Assembly: GCF_000686705.1 (NCBI RefSeq)
Contig: NZ_KK366006.1
Location: forward strand, 32,035 to 96,034
DNA from: Clostridium hydrogeniformans DSM 21757
GTDB taxonomy: Bacteria; Bacillota; Clostridia; Clostridiales; Clostridiaceae
Reading direction: 5' to 3'
DNA: 64,000 bases
Below are positions 37,266-46,761 of the stretch, piece by piece; positions within the stretch are counted from its first letter, which is position 1; each line of letters opens with the position of its first letter. A program made the translations under genes and the position numbers. The notes beneath the pieces were generated by a model, which worked only from the letters and a program-made list of their open reading frames with translations, made no database searches and had not been told where the DNA came from.

Positions 37266-38690
37266 TTATTTTAATACTATTTCTTTTTCTATATTATACT
37301 TTTTCACCTTATTCTGAAAAGTTTGCTTTGGTACTTTCAACAATCTAGCTGCTTTAGAATAATTTCCCTTAGCATCTATAATAGATTTTCTTATTATCTT
37401 TTCTTCATATTCTTTTAATGTAGAAGCTAGTCCTTGTTCATATATTCCTTCATACTTAGAAAGCCTGTTATCCATATTACACTCTCTCTTTTTAACTTTT
37501 ATAGAAATATCACTACTAGTTATAATGTTGTTCTCACTCCAGTTCATTGCTCTTTCAATAACATGTTGAAGTTCTCTAACATTTCCTGGCCAAGGATATT
37601 CATTAAACAAATCTAATACTTCTTCATTAACTCCCATAATACCTTTATCCAATGTGATGTTATACTTATCTACAAAAAACTCAGTTAGGACCTCTATATC
37701 TTCCTTCCTTTCCCTTAAAGGTGGTACCTCAAGAAAAATTACATTTAATCTATAATAAAGGTCATGTCTTAGCCTACCTTCTTTTAATAACTTTATGGGC
37801 TCTTCGTTAGTTGACGCAATAATTCTAACATCTAGAATCTTGGTATCCTTACCTCCAATTCTTCTAACTTCTCCTTCTTGTATAAACCTAAGAAGTTTTC
37901 CCTGAAGTTCTATATCCATAGAGTTAATCTCATCTAGAAATAAAGTTCCTCCACTGGCAAGTTCTAAAAGTCCCATATTACTCTTTGCCCCTGTGTAGCT
38001 TCCTTCTTCCGTTCCAAACAATATGGCCTCTAACAAATTATGAGGAATAGCTGCACAGTTTTGAGCTATAAATGGAAACTTACTTCTTAATTTATTCCCA
38101 TTATGAATGGATTGCACAAGGAGCTCCTTTCCTGTTCCTGTCTCACCATAGACTAAAACAGGAGATGGACTTTTACATATCTTTTTACAATCTTCTATAA
38201 GATTTTTCATTACATGGCTTTTATAAATTATATCTTCAAAATTATATTTAGCCCCAGAAGTATTTTTTTCTTTTCTCTCTCCCAATCTCTCTCTATTAAT
38301 TTCTTCTTCAAGACTAAGTATTTTTTGAGATAATTCTGATACTAAAGTAAAATCCTTAAATATTTCAAAGGCTCCTATAAACTCTCCTTTTTCAAAAATA
38401 GGTATGGTGGAGGTAACAACACTCACTGTTTTCCCTAAATTATTCTTATATTTTTGTATCCTATTTATAATAGGTTTATTATTCTTTATTACTTGGTAAA
38501 AGGAGCTTGTTCCTTCTGTTAAATAAGGAAAGATTTCAAGTATATTTTTCCCTAAGGCTTTTTTATTTCCTATACCGGTTATGTTATTTATGGATTCCTT
38601 ATAAAATGTTATACCCCCTACCTTATCCGTAATTATTATTCCTTCTCCTGAGTTTTCCACATAAGCCTCTAATATGTTTTTATAATCCAC
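37266..38690 (-). CDS. sigma-54-dependent transcriptional activator with PAS domain
   Basis: 474 aa. PAS sensor domain (about 5-120), short coiled linker, AAA+ domain (150-390) with Walker A GETGTGKE (182-189) and the sigma-54 contact loop GSYTGA (230-235, a variant of GAFTGA), then a Fis-type helix-turn-helix (NYSKAARLLKVPKQTFQNK). Layout as in RocR or PrdR, regulators of arginine and proline breakdown. It most likely activates the promoter at 37071-37085. GTG start after ggag. The inducer is not shown by sequence; hydroxyproline or a product is a guess. Confidence 0.9.
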   Translation of the reverse strand: MDYKNILEAYVENSGEGIIITDKVGGITFYKESINNITGIGNKKALGKNILEIFPYLTEGTSSFYQVIKNNKPIINRIQKYKNNLGKTVSVVTSTIPIFEKGEFIGAFEIFKDFTLVSELSQKILSLEEEINRERLGERKEKNTSGAKYNFEDIIYKSHVMKNLIEDCKKICKSPSPVLVYGETGTGKELLVQSIHNGNKLRSKFPFIAQNCAAIPHNLLEAILFGTEEGSYTGAKSNMGLLELASGGTLFLDEINSMDIELQGKLLRFIQEGEVRRIGGKDTKILDVRIIASTNEEPIKLLKEGRLRHDLYYRLNVIFLEVPPLRERKEDIEVLTEFFVDKYNITLDKGIMGVNEEVLDLFNEYPWPGNVRELQHVIERAMNWSENNIITSSDISIKVKKRECNMDNRLSKYEGIYEQGLASTLKEYEEKIIRKSIIDAKGNYSKAARLLKVPKQTFQNKVKKYNIEKEIVLK

Positions 38691-39052
38691 CTTTTATCCA
38701 CTCCATTTTAAATTACTGCTTCTAAACTTCTATAAAATAATACTAAATCCTTTATTAACTAAAAATTTATTAATAAGTCTTAAATTCTGTAGGGTTTTTG
38801 ATCAAAACTTATCTTATATACTACTTAATATCTAAGATTTTAAAGGATTTAAGTGCATATATAAGTCAATATTCAAGCTAAAAACCCTATATATATGGTT
38901 TTTTAGTTTTAAATTTAATTCATCTCCCTAAGTATCTCAAGATAAATCAAGGATATCCTGAATAAATAAGTTAAAGAATTATATTAAAACCCTATAGCCT
39001 TAGTATATACATTGTTAACTCCTATAACCTTACCTTTATTTCCACTTATATA
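38691..39052. other. 361-base intergenic region
   Basis: Holds a weak hairpin AAAACC / GGTTTT (about 38881-38904) that may end the next gene's transcript. Otherwise nothing supported. Confidence 0.5.
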
Positions 39053-39844
39053 TTAATGCTTTTTAGGAAAATCCGTCTCTAAAATACTTCCCCTAAGTCC
39101 ATCTATTAAAATCCAACTATTACATCTACTTTTTACTATAAGCTCTTCTTTAATTGGATTTATAAGAACAATAAATTTTATTAAATTTGGGTTCATCATT
39201 ACATCAATTGGTAAATTCACCTTTGTTTTTTGGTTAAACAAGTAATTTACTACAAAAACATGATTATAAGCTACAAAATAGGTATCTATTAAATTTAGAT
39301 TTCTATACTCCTTAATAAAATTTAATTCTTCCCCAATCTCTTCATAGGATACTTTAAAATACCTCTTCCTTAAAAGTTTATCTACTTCCTCTCTTATTAA
39401 ACTCCTATAATCTTGGGTAAAAACTATATTACTATTAGAGTTTATGAATTTCTTTATATCATTTAAAAATAAGGCTGCTACTTTTCTAATATCATGTATT
39501 TCTTTTCTACTTCCTAAGTTTTTATTATCTATTCTTGTTCTTAGTATTATGTCTTTTTTATACTGATCAACGAGTTTTATATATCTCTTTATTTCTTCTA
39601 TTCCTTTTAATATATCTTTTTTTATAATACCGTAACTTAACACTAAGGTTAAATCATATACACTCTCTCTTACCACTTGAAAAACTTCCTCTTCTGCGTC
39701 ATACAGTAATAATAATATGGTACATACTTCTCCATATATTATAAATCCATCTTCTTCACTATTCTTTACAAATTTTATCTTATGGCATTTTAAAGCTTCC
39801 TTTAATATCTCCTTTGGTAAAAATAAATCTTCAATTTTAGCCAC
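39053..39844 (-). CDS. protein of unknown function
   Basis: 263 aa from GTG at 39844, chosen because ggggggga lies 7 bases before it; the ATG at 39862 has no ribosome site. No membrane segments. Hydrophobic patches alternate with Lys/Glu-rich helices, for example EEIKRYIKLVDQYKKDI. No motif I know. Stands alone, divergent from 39995-40324, so the two may share a control region. Confidence 0.7.
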   Translation of the reverse strand: MAKIEDLFLPKEILKEALKCHKIKFVKNSEEDGFIIYGEVCTILLLLYDAEEEVFQVVRESVYDLTLVLSYGIIKKDILKGIEEIKRYIKLVDQYKKDIILRTRIDNKNLGSRKEIHDIRKVAALFLNDIKKFINSNSNIVFTQDYRSLIREEVDKLLRKRYFKVSYEEIGEELNFIKEYRNLNLIDTYFVAYNHVFVVNYLFNQKTKVNLPIDVMMNPNLIKFIVLINPIKEELIVKSRCNSWILIDGLRGSILETDFPKKH

Positions 39845-39994
39845 GGAGTCCCCCCCAATCATTTTATTGCTAATATATGTATATGACTAATTTGGTATTT
39901 AAATTTATATATTTGAACATAATTTATATATATCTATATACAAATTTAAATTTTCCCCTTATAATAATATGATAAAATTTAAAGTGGTGAAGTT

Positions 39995-40324
39995 ATGATA
40001 AAAAAAGTATCAATAAATAGAAAAAACAAAAGTTCAAACATCAATTTACCTACTCCAGAATTTCAATCTGTCTATGGTAAATTACTATTCCTATACCTAA
40101 AAAGACACTGCCGTACTGGTAATACTCAGGTATATTTAGAAGACCTAAAGGAAATTTTAATGGCTCCTAAATTAGCTCACACTTACTCTAACTTAAGGCT
40201 TAGAGTTTTAGATAGAATAATAGTTGAGTTCGATGAAATAGATAGTCCTTTAAAATTTCAATATGAAATTTTAGAAGAAGGTGAAAGGGTATTAATTAAG
40301 TTTAAAATACTAGGAGACTTTTAA
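39995..40324 (+). CDS. small winged-helix protein resembling part of Rep_3 replication initiators
   Basis: 109 aa. The run LLFLYLKRHCRTGNTQVYLEDLKEIL followed by LRLRVLDRIIVEFDEIDSPLKFQYEILEEGERV has the spacing and residue pattern of the winged helix in Rep_3 plasmid initiator proteins (helix, short strand, helix, then a beta wing). Only one such domain is present, whereas plasmid initiators have two. I see no iterons or plasmid genes nearby. It may be a remnant or a recruited DNA-binding protein. Resemblance is by eye and needs a profile search. Confidence 0.5.
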   Translation: MIKKVSINRKNKSSNINLPTPEFQSVYGKLLFLYLKRHCRTGNTQVYLEDLKEILMAPKLAHTYSNLRLRVLDRIIVEFDEIDSPLKFQYEILEEGERVLIKFKILGDF

Positions 40325-40386
40325 TAAAAATAAATCTACCTATATATTAAACTTAACTTATACCTTTAAATGATACTTGAACTAAT

Positions 40387-40427
40387 AAAAAGAGATTAAC
40401 TCTATTAAAGTTAATCTCTTTTTATTT
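40387..40427 (+). terminator. terminator of the 39995-40324 gene
   Basis: AAAAAGAGATTAAC / GTTAATCTCTTTTT, then ATTTTG; usable on both strands. Confidence 0.85.
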
Positions 40428-40545
40428 TGCTAAGTGTTATGTTTTCTCTACCTTTAGGTATAAGCAATATGGCTCAAATCACTTATACCTTTAAATGCTA
40501 AACCATTATTAAGGCTTTATAGTATCCTCTTTATAAATAAAGAAG

Positions 40546-41082
40546 CTATAAACTAAAATTAATATTTGATTTTTTAAGAATTTCCTTGATTTCATCTTCT
40601 ATATATTCCCTATTACTAAGAGTAACCTCTATAGTTACTACATCTTCCCTAGATTTTATCTCCTTTAGGAATCTTGTATCAAAAGGTTTAATTACTCCTA
40701 ATACTACCTTATTACTATTAAGAACCTTATTTACCATAGCTTTAAATTCTTCTGCTCTGTCTTCTAATCGTCCAAGCTCGTCCATAATTATTAAGTCCTT
40801 ATTTAGACTATTCATTAAAATATCTACTCCTTGGACATTAAAAGTTCTATCCATAGAAATTAATTTATAACTTCCATCTATATATTTAAATTCACCTATT
40901 GTTCCCTTTATTTCTCCATCTAGCATGGATATTATATTAAATGTTTTCTCTTCACCATTTAATATATGTTCTTCTTTAAATCCGCCTATACTACATGAAA
41001 CACTATTTACTATTTTATTTATTATAGTAGATTTTCCTACTCCACTACTTCCATAGAGAAAAACATTCTTAATGTTTCTCAC
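40546..41082 (-). CDS. THEP1-type nucleoside-triphosphatase
   Basis: 178 aa P-loop protein: Walker A GSSGVGKST (11-19), Walker B LIIMDELG, and the order of the NTPase_1/THEP1 family. Members hydrolyse NTPs; cellular role unknown. The start is odd: the GTG at 41082 overlaps the ribosome site (aaaggaGTG), while a correctly spaced start would be an ATT three codons on. An in-frame TAA lies two codons upstream, so no earlier start exists. Confidence 0.82.
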   Translation of the reverse strand: MRNIKNVFLYGSSGVGKSTIINKIVNSVSCSIGGFKEEHILNGEEKTFNIISMLDGEIKGTIGEFKYIDGSYKLISMDRTFNVQGVDILMNSLNKDLIIMDELGRLEDRAEEFKAMVNKVLNSNKVVLGVIKPFDTRFLKEIKSREDVVTIEVTLSNREYIEDEIKEILKKSNINFSL

Positions 41083-41485
41083 TCCTTTTTATAAATAAGT
41101 TTAATATACTTATATTTATATTGTTTTTACAAGAAAATATTAGCATATTCTCAATAAAACTTCAATGTTTTTTGTAAAAAAAGTAAAAAATATGAAAAAT
41201 ATTGTGACATCTATATTTTTCGTTCATTTTATAAATCCCCACTTTTCTCTTTATATCCCTTAGTATATCTTCTTTGGTAATTATTTTTATACAGAATATT
41301 ACTAAGGAACTGATTATTATTATTCTTATAAACTAATAACCCATTATGAGAAATTCTTTTAATATATCCCTCTCCCATCTTCTATATTAAATTTCTTACG
41401 ATTATAAAAAAATTTTTTAATAGGTTTAATTTTAATATTTTTGTCAATACTCTTAGATGGATAATTCCCCCTATAACCTAACACC

Positions 41486-41523
41486 AATAGGCATATGAAA
41501 ATTTTAATTTTCATATGCCTATT
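41486..41523. repeat. 38-base palindrome
   Basis: Arms of 18 bases (AATAGGCATATGAAAATT and complement) around TT. No T run on either side, so it is not a good terminator. Confidence 0.7.
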
Positions 41524-41577
41524 CCTATTTCTATATATTATTACTTTTACCTATGCCGTATATTTCTATAATTTATC

Positions 41578-41633
41578 GAATATTCATATGTGTTTCAATG
41601 AATACTGATATACTATAAAGCATATGAGTATTC
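41578..41633. repeat. nested inverted repeats sharing the CadC half-site
   Basis: GAATATTCATATG ... CATATGAGTATTC (13-base arms, one mismatch) and, within it, AATGAATAC ... GTATTCATT. The stretch ATATTCATATG is identical to a half-site of the cadC operator at 26579-26604. Confidence 0.55.
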
Positions 41634-41793
41634 ATTAAAATTTTTATTATTATAATAAAATTACCCCTCCTCATTAATTGTTTAATAAAAATATTTCAAT
41701 TTTATTAAAAGTTTACAAATTTCTTTTATCAACTTTTACTGATTTCATGGTAAAATAGTATTAAGAAAGTATTTTAAAAGGTGGGTAGATTAT

Positions 41794-41985
41794 ATGTATA
41801 GATGTCCTGAATGTTATAATGAAATGGTTTTTAAATCAGAACATCATGGGGTAAAAGGAACTAGTGATAAATATATAGTTTTCACTTATCATTGTCCTGA
41901 CTGCACTATAACCTTAGAAAAAATTTTTTATCTAAATGAAAGTAATCTTATCTTTGATGATTACGCACTAGAAAGTATTATTTAA
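41794..41985 (+). CDS. small zinc-ribbon protein, function unknown
   Basis: 63 aa. Two Cys pairs, CPEC (4-7) and CPDC (about 34-37), form a likely zinc ribbon. Good ribosome site (aaaggtgg) and its own terminator argue that the gene is real. Could bind nucleic acid or protein. Confidence 0.7.
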   Translation: MYRCPECYNEMVFKSEHHGVKGTSDKYIVFTYHCPDCTITLEKIFYLNESNLIFDDYALESII

Positions 41986-42014
41986 TTTTTATTTTTAATA
42001 TCTAGGGATAATTT

Positions 42015-42038
42015 AGATCTTAATTATAGATCTTTTTA
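42015..42038 (+). terminator. terminator of the zinc-ribbon gene
   Basis: AGATCT - 7 bases - AGATCT then TTTTAATT, 30 bases after the stop. A second loose pair, AGAGACTTT/AAAGTCTCT, lies at 42068-42129. Confidence 0.6.
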
Positions 42039-42177
42039 ATTCTTATTAATTATGTCCTAATAGGTTTAGAGACTTTGCAATTCTTATATTTCTTTTAATA
42101 CCTTATCATATTATATTTTTAAAGTCTCTTTAGAATTATTTAGTCTATAAGTCTTACTTTTGTTTTAATTAAACTAT

Positions 42178-42209
42178 AAAACACGACATTTTAGACATGT
42201 CGTGTTTTT
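42178..42209. terminator. terminator after manC, usable on both strands
   Basis: AAAACACGACAT / ATGTCGTGTTTT with a 7-base loop and TTTTTATTTTT on the plus strand, weaker T run on the minus strand. Confidence 0.75.
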
Positions 42210-42219
42210 ATTTTTAATA

Positions 42220-43287
42220 CTAACTATACCTAAAAAACTCTGGAGAATCTTTTATATCATTGAAAAGATGTTTTATTTCCTGATCCTTATTTTTATCCAT
42301 AACAAGAATAACATCCCCTGCATCCACTATTACGATATCCTTAAGACCAAATCCTATTATGAGCTTCTCTTTTCCAAATATTGCACAATTTTCACTTTCC
42401 TCTAAATATACCTTATCTGATATAAAGTTCCCTCCATTTTCCCTTAAAAACCTTCTAAGGGAATTAAAACTTCCTATGTCATCCCAAACAAATTCACACT
42501 TTATAACATAAGCTTTTCTTGTTCTTTGCATTATTCCATAGTCTACAGATATTCCCTCAATAAGGCTATACTGATCTTTTATAACCTGACTTTCATCTTC
42601 TTCCCCAATTTGCTTATATATAGTCATTAGTCTATCATACATTTTAGGAAGGTATTTTGATACTTCTTTAAGAAACTCTGAGGCCTTCCATATAAACATT
42701 CCTGAATTCCAAAGATACTCTCCACTTAAAATGAAATCTTTAGCTACCTCTAGGTTGGGCTTCTCAGTAAATCTATTAACCTTAAAGGTAGGTATATCTC
42801 CCTTAAACCTGTCTCCTACCTGAATATATCCATAACCTGTTTCTGTCCTTGTAGGTACAACACCTATTGTTACAAGAGCCTTTCTTGAGCTTGCAAGGTC
42901 AATACCCTGTTTTAAGGTTTGAATAAACTGCCCCTCACCTTCTATATAATGGTCTGAAGGTAGAACTACCATAACAGCCTCACTATCCTTTTTCATAAGC
43001 TTAGCTGCCGAAAGACCTATACATGTGGCAGTTTCTTTATTATAAGGCTCCACAAAAATATTATCTTCATCTATCTCTGGTAGTTCTTCCTTTACTTTGT
43101 CTAAATACTCTTCATTGGTAACTACATATATATTTTCTTTGGGGATTAAAGGTTTTATCCTCTCTACTGTATTTCTTAAAAAGCTTTGGTTATTCACTGT
43201 CTTAAGGAACTGTTTAGGATGATTTGATCTAGAAAGTGGATATAAACGAGTGCCCTTTCCTCCAGCTAGTATTAAACCGTAGATCAC
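42220..43287 (-). CDS. manC: mannose-1-phosphate guanylyltransferase
   Basis: 355 aa from GTG at 43287, which follows ggagtgg by 6 bases; the ATG at 43302 has no ribosome site. Nucleotidyl-transferase signature LILAGGKGTRLYPLSR at the start, PSDHYI, FTEKPN and WNSGMFIWK as in ManC/RfbM enzymes. Makes GDP-mannose from mannose-1-phosphate and GTP. Lacks the C-terminal phosphomannose isomerase half found in bifunctional ManC. No polysaccharide cluster is adjacent. Confidence 0.92.
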   Translation of the reverse strand: MIYGLILAGGKGTRLYPLSRSNHPKQFLKTVNNQSFLRNTVERIKPLIPKENIYVVTNEEYLDKVKEELPEIDEDNIFVEPYNKETATCIGLSAAKLMKKDSEAVMVVLPSDHYIEGEGQFIQTLKQGIDLASSRKALVTIGVVPTRTETGYGYIQVGDRFKGDIPTFKVNRFTEKPNLEVAKDFILSGEYLWNSGMFIWKASEFLKEVSKYLPKMYDRLMTIYKQIGEEDESQVIKDQYSLIEGISVDYGIMQRTRKAYVIKCEFVWDDIGSFNSLRRFLRENGGNFISDKVYLEESENCAIFGKEKLIIGFGLKDIVIVDAGDVILVMDKNKDQEIKHLFNDIKDSPEFFRYS

Positions 43288-43424
43288 ATTAATCCACTCC
43301 ATATATTGTTACACTTTATACTATGAAATCCATATTACTTATGTGCAATAAAAGTATTTTCACCCAAATCATTACTAATATTAAATACTTTTCTCTATGC
43401 TTTACTTAAAATACCTTAAGTTAT

Positions 43425-44528
43425 TTAATTATTATTTTTTAATTTTCTTCCAGATAAAATTAATAATATCATAGTTAATAATACTAATAATAAAATACTA
43501 TTCATTACTGAAATTAGTGACTCCCCATATAATATTTCAGTGGAAGCTTTGTTTATCCAAGTAGTTGGAATAAACTCTGAAATCTTTTTTAATATATCTG
43601 GCATTATCTCTCTTGGCCAGAAACATCCACCAAGCATTGCAAAAGGTATATTTATAAGTCCACTTAAGGCTCCTGACTGCCTTAGCCCATTTGAATGAGT
43701 AGTTATAAATAATCCTAATGCCACAGTAAATAATGAAAATATAATAAACATTAATAATAAACTTAAAGGGGACTCTCCTAGGTTAAACTTAAATAAAAAT
43801 TTCATTACCCCAAAGAACAATATTACTTGTCCTATAGATATTGTTAAAAAACTTAAAAGATTTTCAATTATATATCTTCCCCTTGTTAATGGAGTAGTAA
43901 AATATCTGGTAAATAAGTTATTCTCCCTATCTTTAATTATCATGCTTGTAGTTGAAGTTGATAAAAATAACATATTCATAACTATAAATCCAAGGGCTGC
44001 TGAAGTTTTTGATTTATTCCCTTCTCCCTTATCTATACTTACATACTGGCTTTCATAACTTCCATTTTCATAATAAGATAGTCCTTTATAAAACTCCTCT
44101 TCATTTCCCTTTGTAGCAGCTGATATTTTCTTTATATTATTTAGATACTCATCTATAAAAAGTTTAATTGAGTAACTAGAATTCCCTTCCTTAACCTCAT
44201 AGGTTGTTAAGGGAATATCTTGTCCACTTATAATATCCTTTGTATATCCCTCTGGTATCACAATAGCATAGTCTGTTTTTCCATCTACTAATGCTTTCTC
44301 TATCTCATCTTCCTTATTAAAAACTATATTGGCTTTCTTTTCTATGTTTTTTATAATGGTTTTTGAGAACTCTGTATTATCTTTATCTAATATTGATACT
44401 GTTAATGCTGCTTCCCCATTAGATCCTGAAAAAGCTATTAACATAAATATTAGAGGTAATGCTACTATGAAGATTAAATTAACCTTACTCCTAAAAAGTC
44501 TCTTTAAATTAGTAAAATATATTATCAT
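43425..44528 (-). CDS. ABC-2 type permease
   Basis: 367 aa. One N-terminal helix (about 14-32), a large outer domain (35-170) and five to six C-terminal helices (about 180-365) in the ABC2_membrane_3 (YhgE/DrrB-like) layout. Overlaps the preceding permease gene by four bases (ATGA). Third gene of an ABC exporter operon. Substrate unknown. Confidence 0.88.
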   Translation of the reverse strand: MIIYFTNLKRLFRSKVNLIFIVALPLIFMLIAFSGSNGEAALTVSILDKDNTEFSKTIIKNIEKKANIVFNKEDEIEKALVDGKTDYAIVIPEGYTKDIISGQDIPLTTYEVKEGNSSYSIKLFIDEYLNNIKKISAATKGNEEEFYKGLSYYENGSYESQYVSIDKGEGNKSKTSAALGFIVMNMLFLSTSTTSMIIKDRENNLFTRYFTTPLTRGRYIIENLLSFLTISIGQVILFFGVMKFLFKFNLGESPLSLLLMFIIFSLFTVALGLFITTHSNGLRQSGALSGLINIPFAMLGGCFWPREIMPDILKKISEFIPTTWINKASTEILYGESLISVMNSILLLVLLTMILLILSGRKLKNNN

Positions 44529-45640
44529 AAGACATCTCTCCTTCCTACAAATTTAGCTCCTAGGAAGAATATAATAGTTAAAATCCATATTCCTAAAATA
44601 TTCATATAAATTGAACTAGCAGTTCCTCCATACATACTATTAAATATGGCACTTTGAGCTAAATAGTTAGGTGTAATATGAGATAAGCTTCCAAGGAATC
44701 CATCTCCAAAATCTACTTTTACAAATCCTCCTCCAAGGAAGGTAAATATAGGAACTAATATATTTAGTAAAGCTAATCCTATTAACCCCTTCTTAGTTGC
44801 CATACATGCAAATATACCCATCATTGTAGACATTACCGCTAAAGATAATGTTGCTATTATAATTACTGGAAGGCTTCCTCCAAAATCTACCTGAAATACA
44901 AATCTACCAACCAATAAAAGAATTGCTATTTGCCATGCTAGTGTAAACACTACTCCTATTCCTTCTCCAAGAAATACTTCCCAAAGTTTTACTGGTGCTG
45001 TTTTTATACGTCCCCCAACTGTACTATAGTAATCCTTATCTATGGCAAAGTTTGCATATATAGATCCAAATAATATAGTCATAATGAGCATTGTAATAGA
45101 GTAATACTCCTTAGCTGAAGGTTTTTTACCCGTAAGAGTTATAGAATCCTCCTTAATATTATTATATTTTTTCATAGAAAAATCTTTTGAATTTAATTTA
45201 TTTAAAGCCTCAATGCTATTTGCTTTATTAGCATAGGAATCCATTATATTCTTAACTATAGATACTTTTAAACTATTATAGTCACTACCTATAACTTGAA
45301 TTTTACTGTCACTGTCCTCGTCATAAATAACTAAGGCCTCATATTCTTTTTTTTCTATAAGTTTTCTTCCTTCACTAATATTATCTATTTTAGTAGCAGT
45401 AATTAAATCTGAAAGTTCTGGCATATTCATAAAATTATCAAAGTTATTATTACCTTTTATATTATTAACATAAAGAACCTTTATGTTTCCTATATTTTTT
45501 CCTGAAAAATCTTCGCTACTTCCAAGGGCTGTTCCTAGTATAGCCATTAGAATAATAGGTATAACTAACATGGATATAAAAGATTTTTTATCTCTTAAAT
45601 ACTGTATTATCCTATACCTTGCTATGGTAAGAAAGTTCAT
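44525..45640 (-). CDS. ABC-2 type permease
   Basis: 371 aa, same layout as its neighbour: helix at about 20-40, outer domain 45-180, helices 185-365. The two are probably a heterodimeric pair around the ATPase. Starts 12 bases after the ATPase gene. Confidence 0.88.
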   Translation of the reverse strand: MNFLTIARYRIIQYLRDKKSFISMLVIPIILMAILGTALGSSEDFSGKNIGNIKVLYVNNIKGNNNFDNFMNMPELSDLITATKIDNISEGRKLIEKKEYEALVIYDEDSDSKIQVIGSDYNSLKVSIVKNIMDSYANKANSIEALNKLNSKDFSMKKYNNIKEDSITLTGKKPSAKEYYSITMLIMTILFGSIYANFAIDKDYYSTVGGRIKTAPVKLWEVFLGEGIGVVFTLAWQIAILLLVGRFVFQVDFGGSLPVIIIATLSLAVMSTMMGIFACMATKKGLIGLALLNILVPIFTFLGGGFVKVDFGDGFLGSLSHITPNYLAQSAIFNSMYGGTASSIYMNILGIWILTIIFFLGAKFVGRRDVL

Positions 45641-45652
45641 AAATACTCCTCC

Positions 45653-46399
45653 TTAATCTCTTAATTTTCTTCCAGTTAAAGATAGAAATACCTCTTCTAA
45701 TGTAGCTCTTTCTCCATCTTCTCTTTTAACTAAATCTTTTAAAACTTCCTTATCCCCTCTTGCAATTATCTTTCCATGGTCTACTATACATATATCTGAA
45801 CAAACTGCTTCTATCTCTTCCATGTAATGAGATGTATATATTATTGTTGAACCCTGTTCATTTAACTTCTTAACTGTGTCCAAAATATTATTTCTAGACT
45901 GGGGATCAATTCCTACTGTTGGCTCATCCATTATTATAAGTTTGGGTTTATGAACAATGGCACAAGCTATATTTAATCTCCTCTTCATTCCTCCAGAGAA
46001 CTTTGTTGAAAAGTCATCTTTTCTATCCCATAAGCCAACAAATTCTAATGTCTCCTTAACAGAGTCCTTTAATTTACTTCCCTTAAGTCCATATAATTTA
46101 GCAAAGAAAGTAACATTCTCATAAGCAGTTAAGTCTTCTACTAAAGCTAAGTCCTGTGGTACTACCCCCATATTCTTTTTTATATAAATGGAATCACCTT
46201 TAATATCCTTATTAAAAATTTTCACCTCTCCATTAAATTTTGTATATAACCCACTTAATATATTTATAGTTGTAGTTTTCCCTGCACCATTTGGGCCTAG
46301 AAATCCAAAAATTTCACCTTCTTTTATGGATAGTTCATTAATATCCACAGCCTTAAAACCCTTATATTCCTTTACTAGGTTATTTATATTCACTATCAT
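45653..46399 (-). CDS. ABC transporter ATP-binding protein
   Basis: 248 aa. Walker A GPNGAGKTT (about 35-43), signature FSGGMKRRLN, Walker B LIIMDEPTVGID, switch histidine TSHYMEE. Belongs to the drug/antibiotic exporter (CcmA/NatA-like) group. First gene of the operon, with a palindromic operator just before its ribosome site (aaggagga). Confidence 0.92.
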   Translation of the reverse strand: MIVNINNLVKEYKGFKAVDINELSIKEGEIFGFLGPNGAGKTTTINILSGLYTKFNGEVKIFNKDIKGDSIYIKKNMGVVPQDLALVEDLTAYENVTFFAKLYGLKGSKLKDSVKETLEFVGLWDRKDDFSTKFSGGMKRRLNIACAIVHKPKLIIMDEPTVGIDPQSRNNILDTVKKLNEQGSTIIYTSHYMEEIEAVCSDICIVDHGKIIARGDKEVLKDLVKREDGERATLEEVFLSLTGRKLRD

Positions 46400-46413
46400 C
46401 TATACTCCTCCTT

Positions 46414-46428
46414 ATGAACGTTGTTCAT
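46414..46428. promoter_or_regulatory. operator-like palindrome before the ABC exporter operon
   Basis: ATGAAC GTT GTTCAT, next to the ribosome site. Short TGAAC..GTTCA palindromes are common for TetR-family repressors of drug exporters. No TetR gene lies nearby. The rest of the intergenic stretch up to 46761 is featureless AT-rich DNA. Confidence 0.55.
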
Positions 46429-46761
46429 TTAAATTCAAATAAATAAGAAAGGTCATCCCTCTCCTATTTATTATTATGCTACATAAAATAACACTTATCA
46501 ATAACTAATAATTGTTATTTTATACGAATATCTTAATATTATTTTATTCTTTCTTCTATTTACTATAAAATTTATATATTTTAAATTTTCTCCTAGAAAT
46601 TATTATATTGGAAAAATTGAGTTTTGTGTTTTTAATTCAATATGATTAGATGAAAAACTTATTGGATTCATCTTACCAGAATATTAGTTTAATAAAAGAT
46701 ATCATCTCTTTTATTTCTAAATTACAATATCAAATTAAACTATTTTCTATTTAAAAAAATA

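Larger units (their letters stand above)
41083..41793. other. 710-base region between divergent genes
   Basis: No coding frame supported. Contains a 38-base near-perfect palindrome (41486-41523) and a set of nested inverted repeats (41578-41633), followed by the promoter area of the small zinc-ribbon gene. Long for two small genes, so a non-coding RNA or several binding sites are possible. Confidence 0.5.
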
